This document shows positions 24,849 through 33,547 of a stretch of DNA of 39,129 nt, piece after piece. The notes beneath the pieces were generated by a model that saw only the letters and a program-made list of their open reading frames with translations, did no database searches and had not been told where the DNA came from. The stretch spans positions 1 to 39,129 of the forward strand of contig JAILGF010000045.1 in NCBI GenBank assembly GCA_024696945.1, in the 5' to 3' direction. Each line of letters starts with the position of its first letter. Positions within the stretch are counted from its first letter, which is position 1. The position numbers were made by a program, and so were the translations under genes. Source of the stretch: Lachnospiraceae bacterium (GTDB lineage: Bacteria; Bacillota; Clostridia; Lachnospirales; Lachnospiraceae).

Positions 24849-24896
24849 TATGTAAGATCCTTTTTGCTGGGCATTAAAGTGCTGTTACTATATTTT

Positions 24897-24925
24897 TTTA
24901 TAACACGAATAAAAATACTCGTCAA
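24897..24925 (-). promoter_or_regulatory. Minus-strand promoter of the EEP-fold gene
   Basis: On the minus strand TTGACG (24925-24920), 17-bp spacer, TATAAA (24902-24897), about 50 nt before the ATG at 24848. Confidence 0.75.
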
Positions 24926-25100
24926 GAAAAACCATCAATCTGATGGCAAAAGTAGTTAAAAAAGTAATCGAAATGATGGATTTTTAGCGTTTGCCATTTA
25001 TTAGATAATGGAATATATTGTACATTTCATAATAAAACGAAATACTTAGCAAAAACAGGAGACATAAATCGATTTTTGCCGGTTTCAGGATGATGTATTA

Positions 25101-25163
25101 TTTTGCTCAAAAATAATTTCGGATAGCAATAATTGTATTTTTTTGTTGCTTTTTTGAGCAAAA
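25101..25163 (+). promoter_or_regulatory. Candidate paired operator at the sugar-importer promoter
   Basis: Two 12-bp dyads of form TTTTGNNCAAAA lie at 25101-25112 (centre CT) and 25152-25163 (centre AG), centres 51 bp apart; extended by one base each they are exact inverted copies of 13 nt. The downstream copy covers the promoter spacer, the upstream copy lies 5' of the -35. This arrangement suits a regulator that bridges two sites by DNA looping. The regulator is not encoded in the window. Confidence 0.6.
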
Positions 25164-25174
25164 GATGATAGAAT
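25146..25174 (+). promoter_or_regulatory. Promoter of the sugar ABC importer operon
   Basis: TTGCTT (25146-25151), 17-bp spacer, TAGAAT (25169-25174). Transcription should begin near 25181, just past the ATG at 25178, which therefore cannot be the start codon of the first permease. Confidence 0.65.
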
Positions 25175-25243
25175 TCGGTGCAATGGGCAAAAGAACGTAA
25201 TGTATTATTATGTTCGAATGTGACGTACGGGGGTTTTAGTATT

Positions 25244-26179
25244 ATGGCGAAAGCTAAGGACTGCGGAGGAAAAGAGCATTCCTTCTGGAATAATTTAGTA
25301 AGACACAGGGCGCATATCGTACTTGCGCTTCCGGCTTTTTTGATAATGTTCTTTATTCTTTATGTCCCTATGATAGGTCTTATACTTGCATTTAAGAACT
25401 ATACATATACCGGCGGAATTTTCGGAAGCGACTGGGTGGGACTTGACAATTTCAAATTCCTCATGGCTTCTAAGGACACATTTGTGAATATGACAAAAAA
25501 TACCATAATGTATTATTTTATATTCACAGCTTTAGGAACCTTTCTTAATATTGTACTGGCTATCGCTATCGACCAGTGTGTATTTAAGAAGTCCGCGAAG
25601 ACCATGCAGACTATCATGATCATCCCCGTATTTATTTCCTATGCAGCAGTTACGTTCATTGTTGATGCCTTCATCAACAGCGGACAGGGACTGATCAATA
25701 AAACTTTTGATACACATATCAGGTTCTATTATAAGGCTGATTATTGGCCGGTCATCCTTACGATCGTTAAGATGTGGAATTCCGTAGGTTATGGTTCGGT
25801 TCTTTATATGTCAGTGCTTGCGGGTATCGATACAGGACTTTATGAAGCGGCTCAGATTGACGGAGCCAACAAGTGGAAGCAGATTTGGCACATTACATTA
25901 CCCGAGCTTTTCCCTATGATAACGGTTATGCTCCTGCTTTCGGTCGGCGGAATCATGAGGTCCGATACAGGTCTTTTCTATCAGGTTACGCGTAATACCG
26001 GTATCCTTTATTCAAAGACACAGGTTATTGACTCATACGTTCTTAATTCTATCAGGTCGAGCTCGAACTTCGGTCATACTGCTGCGTCGACGCTGTTCCA
26101 ATCAGTTGTGGGACTGCTCATGATGTTGGTGGCAAATGGTCTGGTTCGGAAGCTTGCACCCGAAAACGCATTGTTTTAA
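25244..26179 (+). CDS. Sugar ABC transporter permease, LplB type
   Basis: A 312-residue inner-membrane permease with six predicted helices and the binding-protein-dependent transport (EAA) motif YEAAQIDGANKWKQIWHITLP at about 204-224. It begins MAKAKDCGGKEHSFWNNL and its first helix follows at ALPAFLIMFFILYVP. The frame is open from 25178, but that ATG lies upstream of the predicted transcription start; the ATG at 25244 with a GGGGG ribosome site is better. It forms the channel with the next permease. These CUT1-type clusters often lack an ATPase and use a shared MsmX-like one encoded elsewhere; none is present here. Confidence 0.92.
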   Translation: MAKAKDCGGKEHSFWNNLVRHRAHIVLALPAFLIMFFILYVPMIGLILAFKNYTYTGGIFGSDWVGLDNFKFLMASKDTFVNMTKNTIMYYFIFTALGTFLNIVLAIAIDQCVFKKSAKTMQTIMIIPVFISYAAVTFIVDAFINSGQGLINKTFDTHIRFYYKADYWPVILTIVKMWNSVGYGSVLYMSVLAGIDTGLYEAAQIDGANKWKQIWHITLPELFPMITVMLLLSVGGIMRSDTGLFYQVTRNTGILYSKTQVIDSYVLNSIRSSSNFGHTAASTLFQSVVGLLMMLVANGLVRKLAPENALF

Positions 26180-26191
26180 AGGAGGTTGGTC

Positions 26192-27118
26192 ATGGCTAAG
26201 AAAGATCTAGATATGGTCTCCTCCGGGCGCAGGGAGAAAAAGGGTGTTGGTCAATTCATCCTTCTGTTTTCGCTGATTATTTATACGCTGTTCTGTGCTT
26301 TGCCCGTACTTCTGGTGTTCGTTTCTGCATTTACGGATGATAAGGCAATAGTGGCAAATGGGTACAGCTTTTTCCCTGAGAAGTTTTCATTGAATGGTAT
26401 CAATGCGGTGCTCCGTTACGGAAAACAGTTGTTTACTTCATATGGAGTTACGATCTTTATTACTGTTTCAGGTACCGCATTGGGTCTTCTTGTAATGAGT
26501 ATGTTTGCTTATGCGATAAGCAGACCGGGTTTCAGGCTTTCGAAATTCCTGTCAATTTACTTGATTATCCCCATGCTGTTCCAAGGCGGCCAGCTTTCGG
26601 CGTACATAATCTTCACTAATGTATATGGCCTTAAGGACAGTCTCTGGCTTCTCATCCTTCCGCTGTGTGTTTCTACGATGAATGTAATAATCTTAAGAAC
26701 CTTCATCGTAAACGGTATCCCTGCGGAGCTTATGGAAGCTGCGAAGATTGACGGAGCTGGTGATTACAGGACGTTCTTCCAGATAACGCTTCCTCTTATG
26801 AAGCCCTCGCTTGCTGCGGTAGGCTTCATGATGGCTACGGCTTACTGGAATGACTGGCAGAATGCGTTCATCTACATCGATTCAGATAATAAGAGGCCTT
26901 TGCAGATGCTTCTGATAAAAATCCAGAAGAGCATAGAGTTCCTACTTAACAGCAACAATGTTCCCGCATCTGTCAGGGCTCAGATGGGAGACTCGATTCC
27001 CCAGTATTCATCGACCATGGCGACGGTTATAGTCGTTATAGGACCTATCATGGTGGTATATCCCTTCTTCCAAAAATACTTTATCAAGGGACTTACGGTA
27101 GGATCCGTAAAAGGATGA
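26192..27118 (+). CDS. Carbohydrate ABC transporter permease, YtcP type
   Basis: A 308-residue permease with six helices and the EAA loop ELMEAAKIDGAGDYRTFFQI, the second channel subunit of a CUT1-type sugar importer. Two further codons (TTG GTC) are open upstream, but AAAGGAGG (26178-26185) is spaced 6 nt from the ATG at 26192, so that is the start. The ribosome site overlaps the stop codon of the first permease gene. Family length is usually 290-310. Confidence 0.93.
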   Translation: MAKKDLDMVSSGRREKKGVGQFILLFSLIIYTLFCALPVLLVFVSAFTDDKAIVANGYSFFPEKFSLNGINAVLRYGKQLFTSYGVTIFITVSGTALGLLVMSMFAYAISRPGFRLSKFLSIYLIIPMLFQGGQLSAYIIFTNVYGLKDSLWLLILPLCVSTMNVIILRTFIVNGIPAELMEAAKIDGAGDYRTFFQITLPLMKPSLAAVGFMMATAYWNDWQNAFIYIDSDNKRPLQMLLIKIQKSIEFLLNSNNVPASVRAQMGDSIPQYSSTMATVIVVIGPIMVVYPFFQKYFIKGLTVGSVKG

Positions 27119-27130
27119 TTATTTTGATTT

Positions 27131-27150
27131 TGAGCCGGGCCCCCGGCTTA
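27131..27150 (+). other. G+C-rich hairpin between permease and binding-protein genes
   Basis: AGCCGGG (27133-27139), CC, CCCGGCT (27142-27148): a 7-bp G+C-rich stem in an otherwise A+T-rich gap, without a T-run after it. Such hairpins can protect the 5' end of a processed mRNA and raise the level of the binding protein over the permeases. With a loop of 2 nt, the real RNA would open one base pair. Confidence 0.6.
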
Positions 27151-27184
27151 AGATATACAAAAAAACAAAAAAATGGAGGTTACT

Positions 27185-28732
27185 ATGAAGAAATTAGTAG
27201 CACTTCTCCTTGTGGCAGTTATGGCTTTTTCATGCCTTACAGCCTGCTCTAAGGAGGAAGGTGGCAGCTCTTCGAGCTCAAGCTCAAGCAGCAGTTCATC
27301 AAGCAGCAGCTCATCAAGCAGCTCAGCAACAGACGACGTTGTAAAGATCAGTCTTTACAGAGACACATTCAACCTTGAAAATCCTGATGCAGCACAGCTT
27401 AAGAAGGTTCAGGACAAGATCAACGCTTATCTTAAGGATAAGGGTTACAAGATTGAGGTTGAAATCCATGACATCCCCAACAGTGAGTATCCTGAAAAGG
27501 CTAACCTTGCTTTAGCAAACGGTGAGATCAACCTTCTTTGGACAGCTTCATGGCAGAGCACCATCGGAACAAATGACCTTGTTCCCAAGAATGCATGTTA
27601 TGACCTTACTTCTCTTCTTGCCGGCACTCCTCTTTACAATTCTATGGATGCAGGACAGTGGGAGGCAACAAAGTACAACGGAAAGAACTATTTCGTTCCC
27701 GTTTACAAGGACAATGTAGAAGGCTATGACCTTATGTTCCGTCAGGCACTCATCGATCAGTTCGGCTGGAATATCTCTTCAGTTAAGAAGCTTGCTGACC
27801 TTGAGCCCATGCTTGCTCAGGCTAAGGAAGCAGGAATCAAGTATCCTTTCCTTCTTCAGAAGACAGCTATGTTCTACAGATACTACATCGACAAGTTCGA
27901 TTTCTTCACAGCTGATTCAGCTTCTAACTTTGTATCTGTAAGCAAGGATTCAAATTCTGTTGTTAACACCATCCAGACAGCTGAGTACAAAGAGTACTGC
28001 AACCTTATCGCTAAGTGGGCAGAGGCTGGCTACATCTCAGAGGATGAAGTTACAAAGTCAACTCCTGAGACAGCTACTCAGAGCCAGGATTGGGCAATTT
28101 CATGGTGGACAGACGTTCCTGTAAACGATGAGGCTGATGCTCGTTATGAGCAGGACGTTACAATGCAGAACTATACAAATAGATGGGCACATTCTACCTC
28201 AGCTCTTGGTTCATGCTACTGCGTAACAGCTAATTCAAATGAAGCTCAGGCTAAGGCTTGTATCGACTTCCTTGGTCTCCTTTATACAGATTCTACATTC
28301 GCTGATATCTACACATTCGGTATTGAAGGCGAAGACTTCACTTATATTACAGATTCAGCTGACGGCAATGCTAAGAAGGTTAAGCAGAGCTCAGATAAGT
28401 ACAACCACTCTATGTGGGAGTCAGCATCTGCTACAGTTGTTACGCCTGTTGACAACGAGCCCGGCAACAAGGCTGACCTTTACAAGACCTTCAACGGTGG
28501 TGCTAAGACAAGTCCTGCAGCAGGATTCCGTTTCGACAAGACACCTGTTGATGCTGAGTATACCGCTTGCAAGAACATCTTTGAAGAGTATGGATTCCCG
28601 CTTGAGACAGGCGGAATCGCAGTTGCTGATGTAGACGCTACAATCGCAGCTTATCAGGCAGCTCTTGATGCAGCCGGATACCAGAAGGTTCTTGCTGAGT
28701 TCCAGAAGCAGTATGATGCTTGGAAGAAATAA
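27185..28732 (+). CDS. Extracellular sugar-binding lipoprotein with DUF3502-type C-terminus
   Basis: A 515-residue substrate-binding lipoprotein of the LplA-like type. The signal peptide ends in the lipobox LTAC with Cys21 as lipid anchor, followed by a linker of about 20 consecutive Ser (about 28-47) coded by mixed TCA/AGC codons. The binding domain follows, and the C-terminal part (GFRFDKTPVDAEYTACKNIF onward) matches the DUF3502 pattern, ending AEFQKQYDAWKK. The frame is open from 27173, but TGGAGGT (27174-27180) places the start at ATG 27185. Codon use is narrow (AAG, TTC, CTT, GCT), as expected of a very abundant protein. The ligand, probably an oligosaccharide, is not known. Confidence 0.93.
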   Translation: MKKLVALLLVAVMAFSCLTACSKEEGGSSSSSSSSSSSSSSSSSSSSATDDVVKISLYRDTFNLENPDAAQLKKVQDKINAYLKDKGYKIEVEIHDIPNSEYPEKANLALANGEINLLWTASWQSTIGTNDLVPKNACYDLTSLLAGTPLYNSMDAGQWEATKYNGKNYFVPVYKDNVEGYDLMFRQALIDQFGWNISSVKKLADLEPMLAQAKEAGIKYPFLLQKTAMFYRYYIDKFDFFTADSASNFVSVSKDSNSVVNTIQTAEYKEYCNLIAKWAEAGYISEDEVTKSTPETATQSQDWAISWWTDVPVNDEADARYEQDVTMQNYTNRWAHSTSALGSCYCVTANSNEAQAKACIDFLGLLYTDSTFADIYTFGIEGEDFTYITDSADGNAKKVKQSSDKYNHSMWESASATVVTPVDNEPGNKADLYKTFNGGAKTSPAAGFRFDKTPVDAEYTACKNIFEEYGFPLETGGIAVADVDATIAAYQAALDAAGYQKVLAEFQKQYDAWKK

Positions 28733-28768
28733 TTAACAGCTAAATAAACGCTTATAGCTGAATATGAG

Positions 28769-28795
28769 AGGGATCGGTTATGCCGGTCCCTTTTT
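28769..28795 (+). terminator. Intrinsic terminator of the sugar importer operon
   Basis: AGGGATCGG (28769-28777) pairs with CCGGTCCCT (28783-28791) with one G-T pair and a 5-nt loop, followed by TTTTT. Confidence 0.88.
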
Positions 28796-28837
28796 ATATC
28801 CCTCAAGGGGAAGGCTTTAAGATGGTCTAAAAAAAAT

Positions 28838-28876
28838 TTGCTTTATTTGGAAAATTGTGCTATGATAGTGTATAAT
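28838..28876 (+). promoter_or_regulatory. Overlapping promoters of transketolase
   Basis: TTGCTT (28838-28843), 17-bp spacer, TATGAT (28861-28866). A second option is TTGGAA (28847-28852), 18-bp spacer, TATAAT (28871-28876). Both point at tkt; they predict starts near 28873 or 28883. Confidence 0.7.
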
Positions 28877-28878
28877 CA

Positions 28879-28931
28879 GAGGTATGGCCTGCGGACAGGA
28901 GGTGAAAAGCCTTTCCAAGTCTGCGACCCTC
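28879..28931 (+). ncRNA. Structured 5' leader of transketolase mRNA
   Basis: GAGG (28879-28882) can pair with CCTC (28928-28931) and TGCGGAC (28890-28896) with GTCTGCG (28919-28925, two wobble pairs), enclosing a small AGGT/AGCCT hairpin. CCTG-CGGA-CAGG (28888-28899) is a competing local hairpin. No known riboswitch class was recognised. It may be a regulatory leader or a simple mRNA stabiliser. Confidence 0.4.
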
Positions 28932-28955
28932 AAATAATATTATCAGGAGGCTACT

Positions 28956-30941
28956 ATGAGCAATATTGATGTTATGTCAGCAAATGCCATAAGAGTATTG
29001 GCAGCAGATGCTATTCAGAAGGCTAAGTCAGGTCATCCCGGACTTCCTTTGGGTTGTGCGGATATCGCATACGTATTATGGGGAAAAGAGATGAACCACA
29101 ATCCCAAGAATCCTGAGTGGAGAAACAGAGACCGTTTCATCCTTTCGGGCGGACATGGTTCAACATTATTATATTCACTTCTTCATCTGTTCGGATACGG
29201 TCTTAAGAAGGAAGACCTTATGCAGTTTAGACAGATGGATTCACTTACACCCGGACATCCCGAGTACAGACATACCAAAGGTGTTGAGGCTACAACAGGA
29301 CCTCTTGGACAGGGTATGGCTATGGCAGTAGGTATGGCTATGGCTGAAAAGCATATGGCTGCTAAATACAACAAGGACGGCTACAAGGTATTCGATCACT
29401 TTACATACGTACTCGGCGGCGACGGATGTATGATGGAAGGTATTTCATCAGAGGCATTCTCACTTGCAGGTACTTTAGGACTTGGAAAGCTCATAGTTCT
29501 TTATGATTCAAATAATATCACCATCGAGGGTTCAACCGATATCGCATTCGCAGAGAATGTTGAGAAGAGGTTTGAGGCATTCGGTTTCCAGACCATCGTA
29601 GTTGAGAACGGCCATGATATGGACGCTATCGCTAAGGCTATAGAAGAAGCAAAGGCTTGTGAGGATAAGCCCAGCTTCATCATGTTCAAGACCAAGATCG
29701 GTAAGGGCTGTCCCGCTAAGGAAGGTTCAGCTAAGGCACACGGCGAGCCTCTGGGCGATGAAAACGTATTGGCACTTAAGGAGAACATCGGTTGGCCCAG
29801 CACAGAGCCTTTCTTCGTACCCGATGAGGTATATGCTAACTATGCAGCACTTGCTGAGAACGGTGCAAAGGCAGAGGAAGCTTGGAACAAGCTTTATGCT
29901 GATTACTGCGCGAAATTCCCTGAGCTTAAGGCAGCTATCGAGGCTGATTTCAATCTTGATATCGCTAAGGATCTTATCAATAACGAAGAGTACTGGAAAT
30001 TTGAGGACAAGGCTGAGGCTACACGTAAGCTTTCAGGTATGGCTCTTAACCGTGTTAAGGAGTTCGTTCCCGGCTTATTCGGCGGATCTGCAGACTTAGC
30101 TCCTTCAAACATTTCAGATATGAAGAATGAGCCTTTCTTCTCTAAAGAAGACGGCACAGGAAGGAATATCCACTACGGTGTACGTGAGCAGTCCATGGCA
30201 GCTATCGCAAACGGTATTACACTATACGGACTCCGCGGATATGGCGCAACATTCTTCGTATTCTCAGATTATACAAAGCCCATGGCTAGACTTGCTTCAC
30301 TTATGAAGATCCCTACAGCCTTCATCTTTACTCATGACAGTATCGGTGTCGGCGAGGACGGACCTACACATGAGCCTATCGAGCAGGCAGCTATGTGGAG
30401 AGCACTTCCCAACTTCCATATGTTCAGACCTTGCGATGCAACAGAGACTCTGGCCGCTTGGTACAGTGTAGTTACATCTAAGACAACCCCTACAGGACTT
30501 GTACTTACCCGTCAGAACCTTCCTCAGATTGCAGGATCGTCTAAGGATGCTCTTAAGGGCGGATATGTTATTCAGGACAGCGAGAAGGCTACTCCCGATG
30601 CTATCATCATCGCTACCGGTTCAGAGGTTAGCATTTCTGTAAAGGCTAAGGAGATGCTTAAGGCTGAAGGCATCGATGTAAGAGTAGTTTCAATGCCTTG
30701 CGTTGACCTGTTCGAGGAGCAGAGTGCAGAGTACAAGGAGAGCGTACTTCCCAAGAGCGTTCGTGCAAGAGTTGCGGTTGAGGCTCTTTCGGACTTCGGC
30801 TGGGGCAAGTATGTAGGACTTGACGGTGCTACTTTATGTATGGAAGGCTTTGGCGCATCGGCACCTCAGAACCTTCTGTTCGAGAAATTCGGATTTACAG
30901 CTGAGAACGTTGCAGCAAAGGTTAAGTCTGTAATTAAGTAA
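28956..30941 (+). CDS. tkt: Transketolase
   Basis: A 661-residue thiamine-diphosphate enzyme that moves two-carbon units between pentose, hexose and erythrose phosphates. The TPP domain has GDGCMMEGISSEAF followed by LIVLYDSNNITIEG; His residues of the family occur in KSGHPGLPLG and GGHGSTLLYSLLH. The middle pyrimidine-binding domain has FVFSDYTKPMARLA and GVGEDGPTHEPIEQ, and a C-terminal domain ends the protein. CAGGAGG (28944-28950) precedes the ATG. In this organism it would link xylose use to glycolysis and supply erythrose-4-phosphate to AroF. It is a single gene with its own promoter and terminator and strongly biased codon use. Confidence 0.97.
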   Translation: MSNIDVMSANAIRVLAADAIQKAKSGHPGLPLGCADIAYVLWGKEMNHNPKNPEWRNRDRFILSGGHGSTLLYSLLHLFGYGLKKEDLMQFRQMDSLTPGHPEYRHTKGVEATTGPLGQGMAMAVGMAMAEKHMAAKYNKDGYKVFDHFTYVLGGDGCMMEGISSEAFSLAGTLGLGKLIVLYDSNNITIEGSTDIAFAENVEKRFEAFGFQTIVVENGHDMDAIAKAIEEAKACEDKPSFIMFKTKIGKGCPAKEGSAKAHGEPLGDENVLALKENIGWPSTEPFFVPDEVYANYAALAENGAKAEEAWNKLYADYCAKFPELKAAIEADFNLDIAKDLINNEEYWKFEDKAEATRKLSGMALNRVKEFVPGLFGGSADLAPSNISDMKNEPFFSKEDGTGRNIHYGVREQSMAAIANGITLYGLRGYGATFFVFSDYTKPMARLASLMKIPTAFIFTHDSIGVGEDGPTHEPIEQAAMWRALPNFHMFRPCDATETLAAWYSVVTSKTTPTGLVLTRQNLPQIAGSSKDALKGGYVIQDSEKATPDAIIIATGSEVSISVKAKEMLKAEGIDVRVVSMPCVDLFEEQSAEYKESVLPKSVRARVAVEALSDFGWGKYVGLDGATLCMEGFGASAPQNLLFEKFGFTAENVAAKVKSVIK

Positions 30942-31000
30942 TTCCTGCTTTTGACCGATGCAATCGGATTAAAGGCGAAAATGAGTCATATGTAAATGAG

Positions 31001-31048
31001 GGTGCCATTTTGCGACGGTCTTTTATGTCAGAATGGCACCTTGTTTTT
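31001..31048 (+). terminator. Intrinsic terminator of transketolase
   Basis: GGTGCCATTTTG (31001-31012) pairs with CAGAATGGCACC (31029-31040) in 12 positions with one mismatch, followed by TTGTTTTT. It lies just before the next gene and shows that the open frame from 30996 is not the start of that gene. Confidence 0.85.
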
Positions 31049-31064
31049 CAGAAAGGAAAATGGA

Positions 31065-33539
31065 ATGAAAAGGTTTTTTGCTTTTATGCTGGCTTTTGTT
31101 ATGGCGGTTTCGGTAATTTCCGTGCCTGTTTTTGCAAAGTCAGACCGCTTGGGTGAATTTGACCATTCAAACAAGAAATTTATGGATTTTAAGTATGAGC
31201 ATCTGGATACAACCGAGCTTGAAGCCAAGATAAACGATCTGGGCGGGCTTTCATCATCTCCTGAAAATAAGGAAAAGATAGAAGTACTTATCGGAGAGAT
31301 TGAGGATGGTCTTTATGAAATCTACGATATGAACAATTATTCGAGCTACATGTTTACGAGGAATAATACCGATACCTATTGGAAGGAAGAGAACCTATAT
31401 AATACCGAGCTATACAATACTCTGGCCACCCTTTATCTCGAAAACATGAAAACCCTTTGTACATCTCCTTGTAAAGAAGCGATATATAAATGGTATAATG
31501 ATGACGATATTCAGGATATCCTGGATGCGGATGTTCCAACTCCGGAAGAGATAGAATGCGGTAAAAAGCATCAGATGATGCTTGCGGAATACTATGCGAT
31601 CAACCCTGAGGTTGAATTCGGAGGGAAGACCTATAATCTTGAATCCCTGGTTGAAGCATATTATGCGGGTGAGATTTCGCAGTTTTCGATATCCTTCCTT
31701 TTAAACCAAGTGCTTTCTGAAATTAAAGCTGCGGCTGCGGATATTTATTTCCGAATGATCGAAAACAATAAAAAGTATGCTGAGATAGAAGACTATGACA
31801 ATTATATGGATTTTGCCTTTAAGGTAGGTTTTAGCAGGGCATATACTCCTGAGGATGCGCTTGAAACATGCAATGAAATAAGAGAAAAGCTGTTTCCGTA
31901 CCGTTCCTTAATGGAAGCTTATGATAATACATATGTTCAGATGACTGCACAGGAAAGCTTGAAGAACGGAATTATTGAGACCTTTGGAGAATATATAGAT
32001 AATTTTGGCCCTGAGTTTAGGGAATCCTATGATTATATGGTAAAAACCGAGAGCTGCGTGATCATCCCTTCACAGGAATCGCAGACATCATTTACTTCTG
32101 AACTTAAAACTCTTGGGATGCCTTTCATATGCATGACTGAATCAACGGATAAGCTTTGGGAAATGGAAACTCTTATCCACGAGTTTGGACATTATAATTC
32201 AATGTATTGGAGAGACCTTAAAGAGAGTACAATGTCAAATCTCGATCTTGAGGAAACTTATTCCCAAGGCATGGAATATCTTTTTGCATATTATTATCCG
32301 GAGCTATACGGTGATGCCGGTAAGGGTGCTGAGTTAAAACACCTAGGAGCTACACTTAGTCTTCTTTATTCGGGCTCGATGATCGCAGAATCAGAAATGA
32401 CCGCATACAGCGGGAATTATAAGGATCCTTCTGAATTGGCCGATGCTCTTGATGCGATATTTACTAAGTATTATCCCGGTAATGAATCAACATTGTACTG
32501 GTATATTGTTCCCCATATTTTCCAGAGCCCGGGATATTATTTCAGTTATGTTTCATCAGCTCTAAGCGCGCTTGAAATATATGAGAACTCCAAGGAAAAC
32601 TATGCTGAGGCTCTGGACAAGTATATTGAACTGATAAAGAACGTTAACGAACCGTTTGAAACCGCGCTTGAAAAATCCGGATTTACTTCCAAATGGACCA
32701 GTGAGAGTATGGCGGAATTCTTAGATAAACTACTTGAGATATATATTGATACGGATGCTCCCATTATTGAAGGCGTTGAAGGAGGAATGGTTTATTCGGG
32801 TTCGCAGATGGTTACAGTCAAAGATGCTTCGGGTCTTGCAATCAGCATATCGAATGAAAAAACCAGGTACTATCCACAGTATCGTACCTTTGCGGTTGCG
32901 GGAGCTGATACTCCTTACGAATTAAGTGTAACTGATGCTTTCGGAAACGTTTCTTCCGTAGTGTTTACCATAGACCCGTATCCGTTTACGGTAAGGGCAG
33001 AAGCCGGAAATAAAAAGAACGTTCTTTCATGGGATGCGGTTGAGGGAGCAAATTACTATAACATATATGGAGCTGCACTTGGTAAAGATTATAAGCTTTT
33101 AGGATCGGTGGATGATATTACCTTTGATTTTACCGACAAGGTAAAGGGAACAAAAACTTATAAATATTATGTTACCGCTTGTTCTAAGGATGCAGCCGGA
33201 AATGAAGTGGTTCTGAAAAAGAGCTATAAATGTTATGTGGCAGGATTAAAAAACACCAAAAAGACCGATGCCGCAAGCATTGAGATCGAGGGAGACGAGA
33301 CTATCAGCTTAGCCCCCGACGAAAAAGCAAAAATAACCGTTATAAGAACCGTTAAGGAGCCGGATGAACTTGACATAACATCCAAAACCATAAAGGGTGT
33401 CAGGTATGTTTCGACAAACAAGAATGTGGCAAAGGTTTCAAAGAAAGGTAAGATAACCGCCACGGGTAAAGGTAAATGCTATATTTATGTAATTTCCGAA
33501 AACGGTATCACGGACAGGGTTGAGGTTAAGGTTAGTTGA
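31065..33539 (+). CDS. Secreted M3-type metallopeptidase with Ig/Fn3/Big_2-like C-terminus
   Basis: An 824-residue exported protein. Signal peptide (1 to about 24, ending PVFA), then a long helical domain (about 30-560) of the M3/oligoendopeptidase F type with the zinc site LIHEFGHYNSMYW (HEFGH at 372-376) and a downstream LEETYSQGMEYL that can supply the third ligand. Three beta domains follow: an Ig-like one (about 562-635, DTDAPIIEGVEGG), an Fn3-like one (about 637-725) and a Big_2-like one (about 735-824, VSTNKNVAKVSKKGKITATG). Cytosolic PepF has neither the signal peptide nor these domains. The frame is open from 30996 through the terminator of tkt; the ATG at 31065 with GAAAGGA is the start. 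Confidence 0.88.
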   Translation: MKRFFAFMLAFVMAVSVISVPVFAKSDRLGEFDHSNKKFMDFKYEHLDTTELEAKINDLGGLSSSPENKEKIEVLIGEIEDGLYEIYDMNNYSSYMFTRNNTDTYWKEENLYNTELYNTLATLYLENMKTLCTSPCKEAIYKWYNDDDIQDILDADVPTPEEIECGKKHQMMLAEYYAINPEVEFGGKTYNLESLVEAYYAGEISQFSISFLLNQVLSEIKAAAADIYFRMIENNKKYAEIEDYDNYMDFAFKVGFSRAYTPEDALETCNEIREKLFPYRSLMEAYDNTYVQMTAQESLKNGIIETFGEYIDNFGPEFRESYDYMVKTESCVIIPSQESQTSFTSELKTLGMPFICMTESTDKLWEMETLIHEFGHYNSMYWRDLKESTMSNLDLEETYSQGMEYLFAYYYPELYGDAGKGAELKHLGATLSLLYSGSMIAESEMTAYSGNYKDPSELADALDAIFTKYYPGNESTLYWYIVPHIFQSPGYYFSYVSSALSALEIYENSKENYAEALDKYIELIKNVNEPFETALEKSGFTSKWTSESMAEFLDKLLEIYIDTDAPIIEGVEGGMVYSGSQMVTVKDASGLAISISNEKTRYYPQYRTFAVAGADTPYELSVTDAFGNVSSVVFTIDPYPFTVRAEAGNKKNVLSWDAVEGANYYNIYGAALGKDYKLLGSVDDITFDFTDKVKGTKTYKYYVTACSKDAAGNEVVLKKSYKCYVAGLKNTKKTDAASIEIEGDETISLAPDEKAKITVIRTVKEPDELDITSKTIKGVRYVSTNKNVAKVSKKGKITATGKGKCYIYVISENGITDRVEVKVS

Positions 33540-33547
33540 AATAAAAA

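Larger units (their letters stand above)
24849..25243 (+). other. 395-nt intergenic region with divergent promoters
   Basis: No gene is seen. The left part has the minus-strand promoter (24897-24925). The middle is A+T-rich, with an 8-bp inverted repeat ATGGCAAA (24953-24960) / TTTGCCAT (24990-24997). The right part has the operator pair and plus-strand promoter of the sugar importer (25101-25174) and a 5' UTR of about 60 nt. Several GCAAAA hexamers are scattered through it. Confidence 0.7.

Noticed and set aside
24127..24855. Plus-strand open frames opposite the EEP-fold gene
   Set aside because: The minus-strand frame has all EEP motifs, a membrane anchor, a ribosome site and a promoter; the plus-strand frames have none.
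28884..28937. 17-codon frame starting ATG GCC TGC in the transketolase leader
   Set aside because: Its ATG lies at or within a few bases of the predicted transcription start with no spaced ribosome site, and its codons show no amino acid bias, so a leader peptide cannot be supported.
30996..31064. Upstream extension of the M3-type peptidase frame
   Set aside because: It runs through the transketolase terminator and would hide the signal peptide; the ATG at 31065 has a ribosome site and a proper signal sequence.
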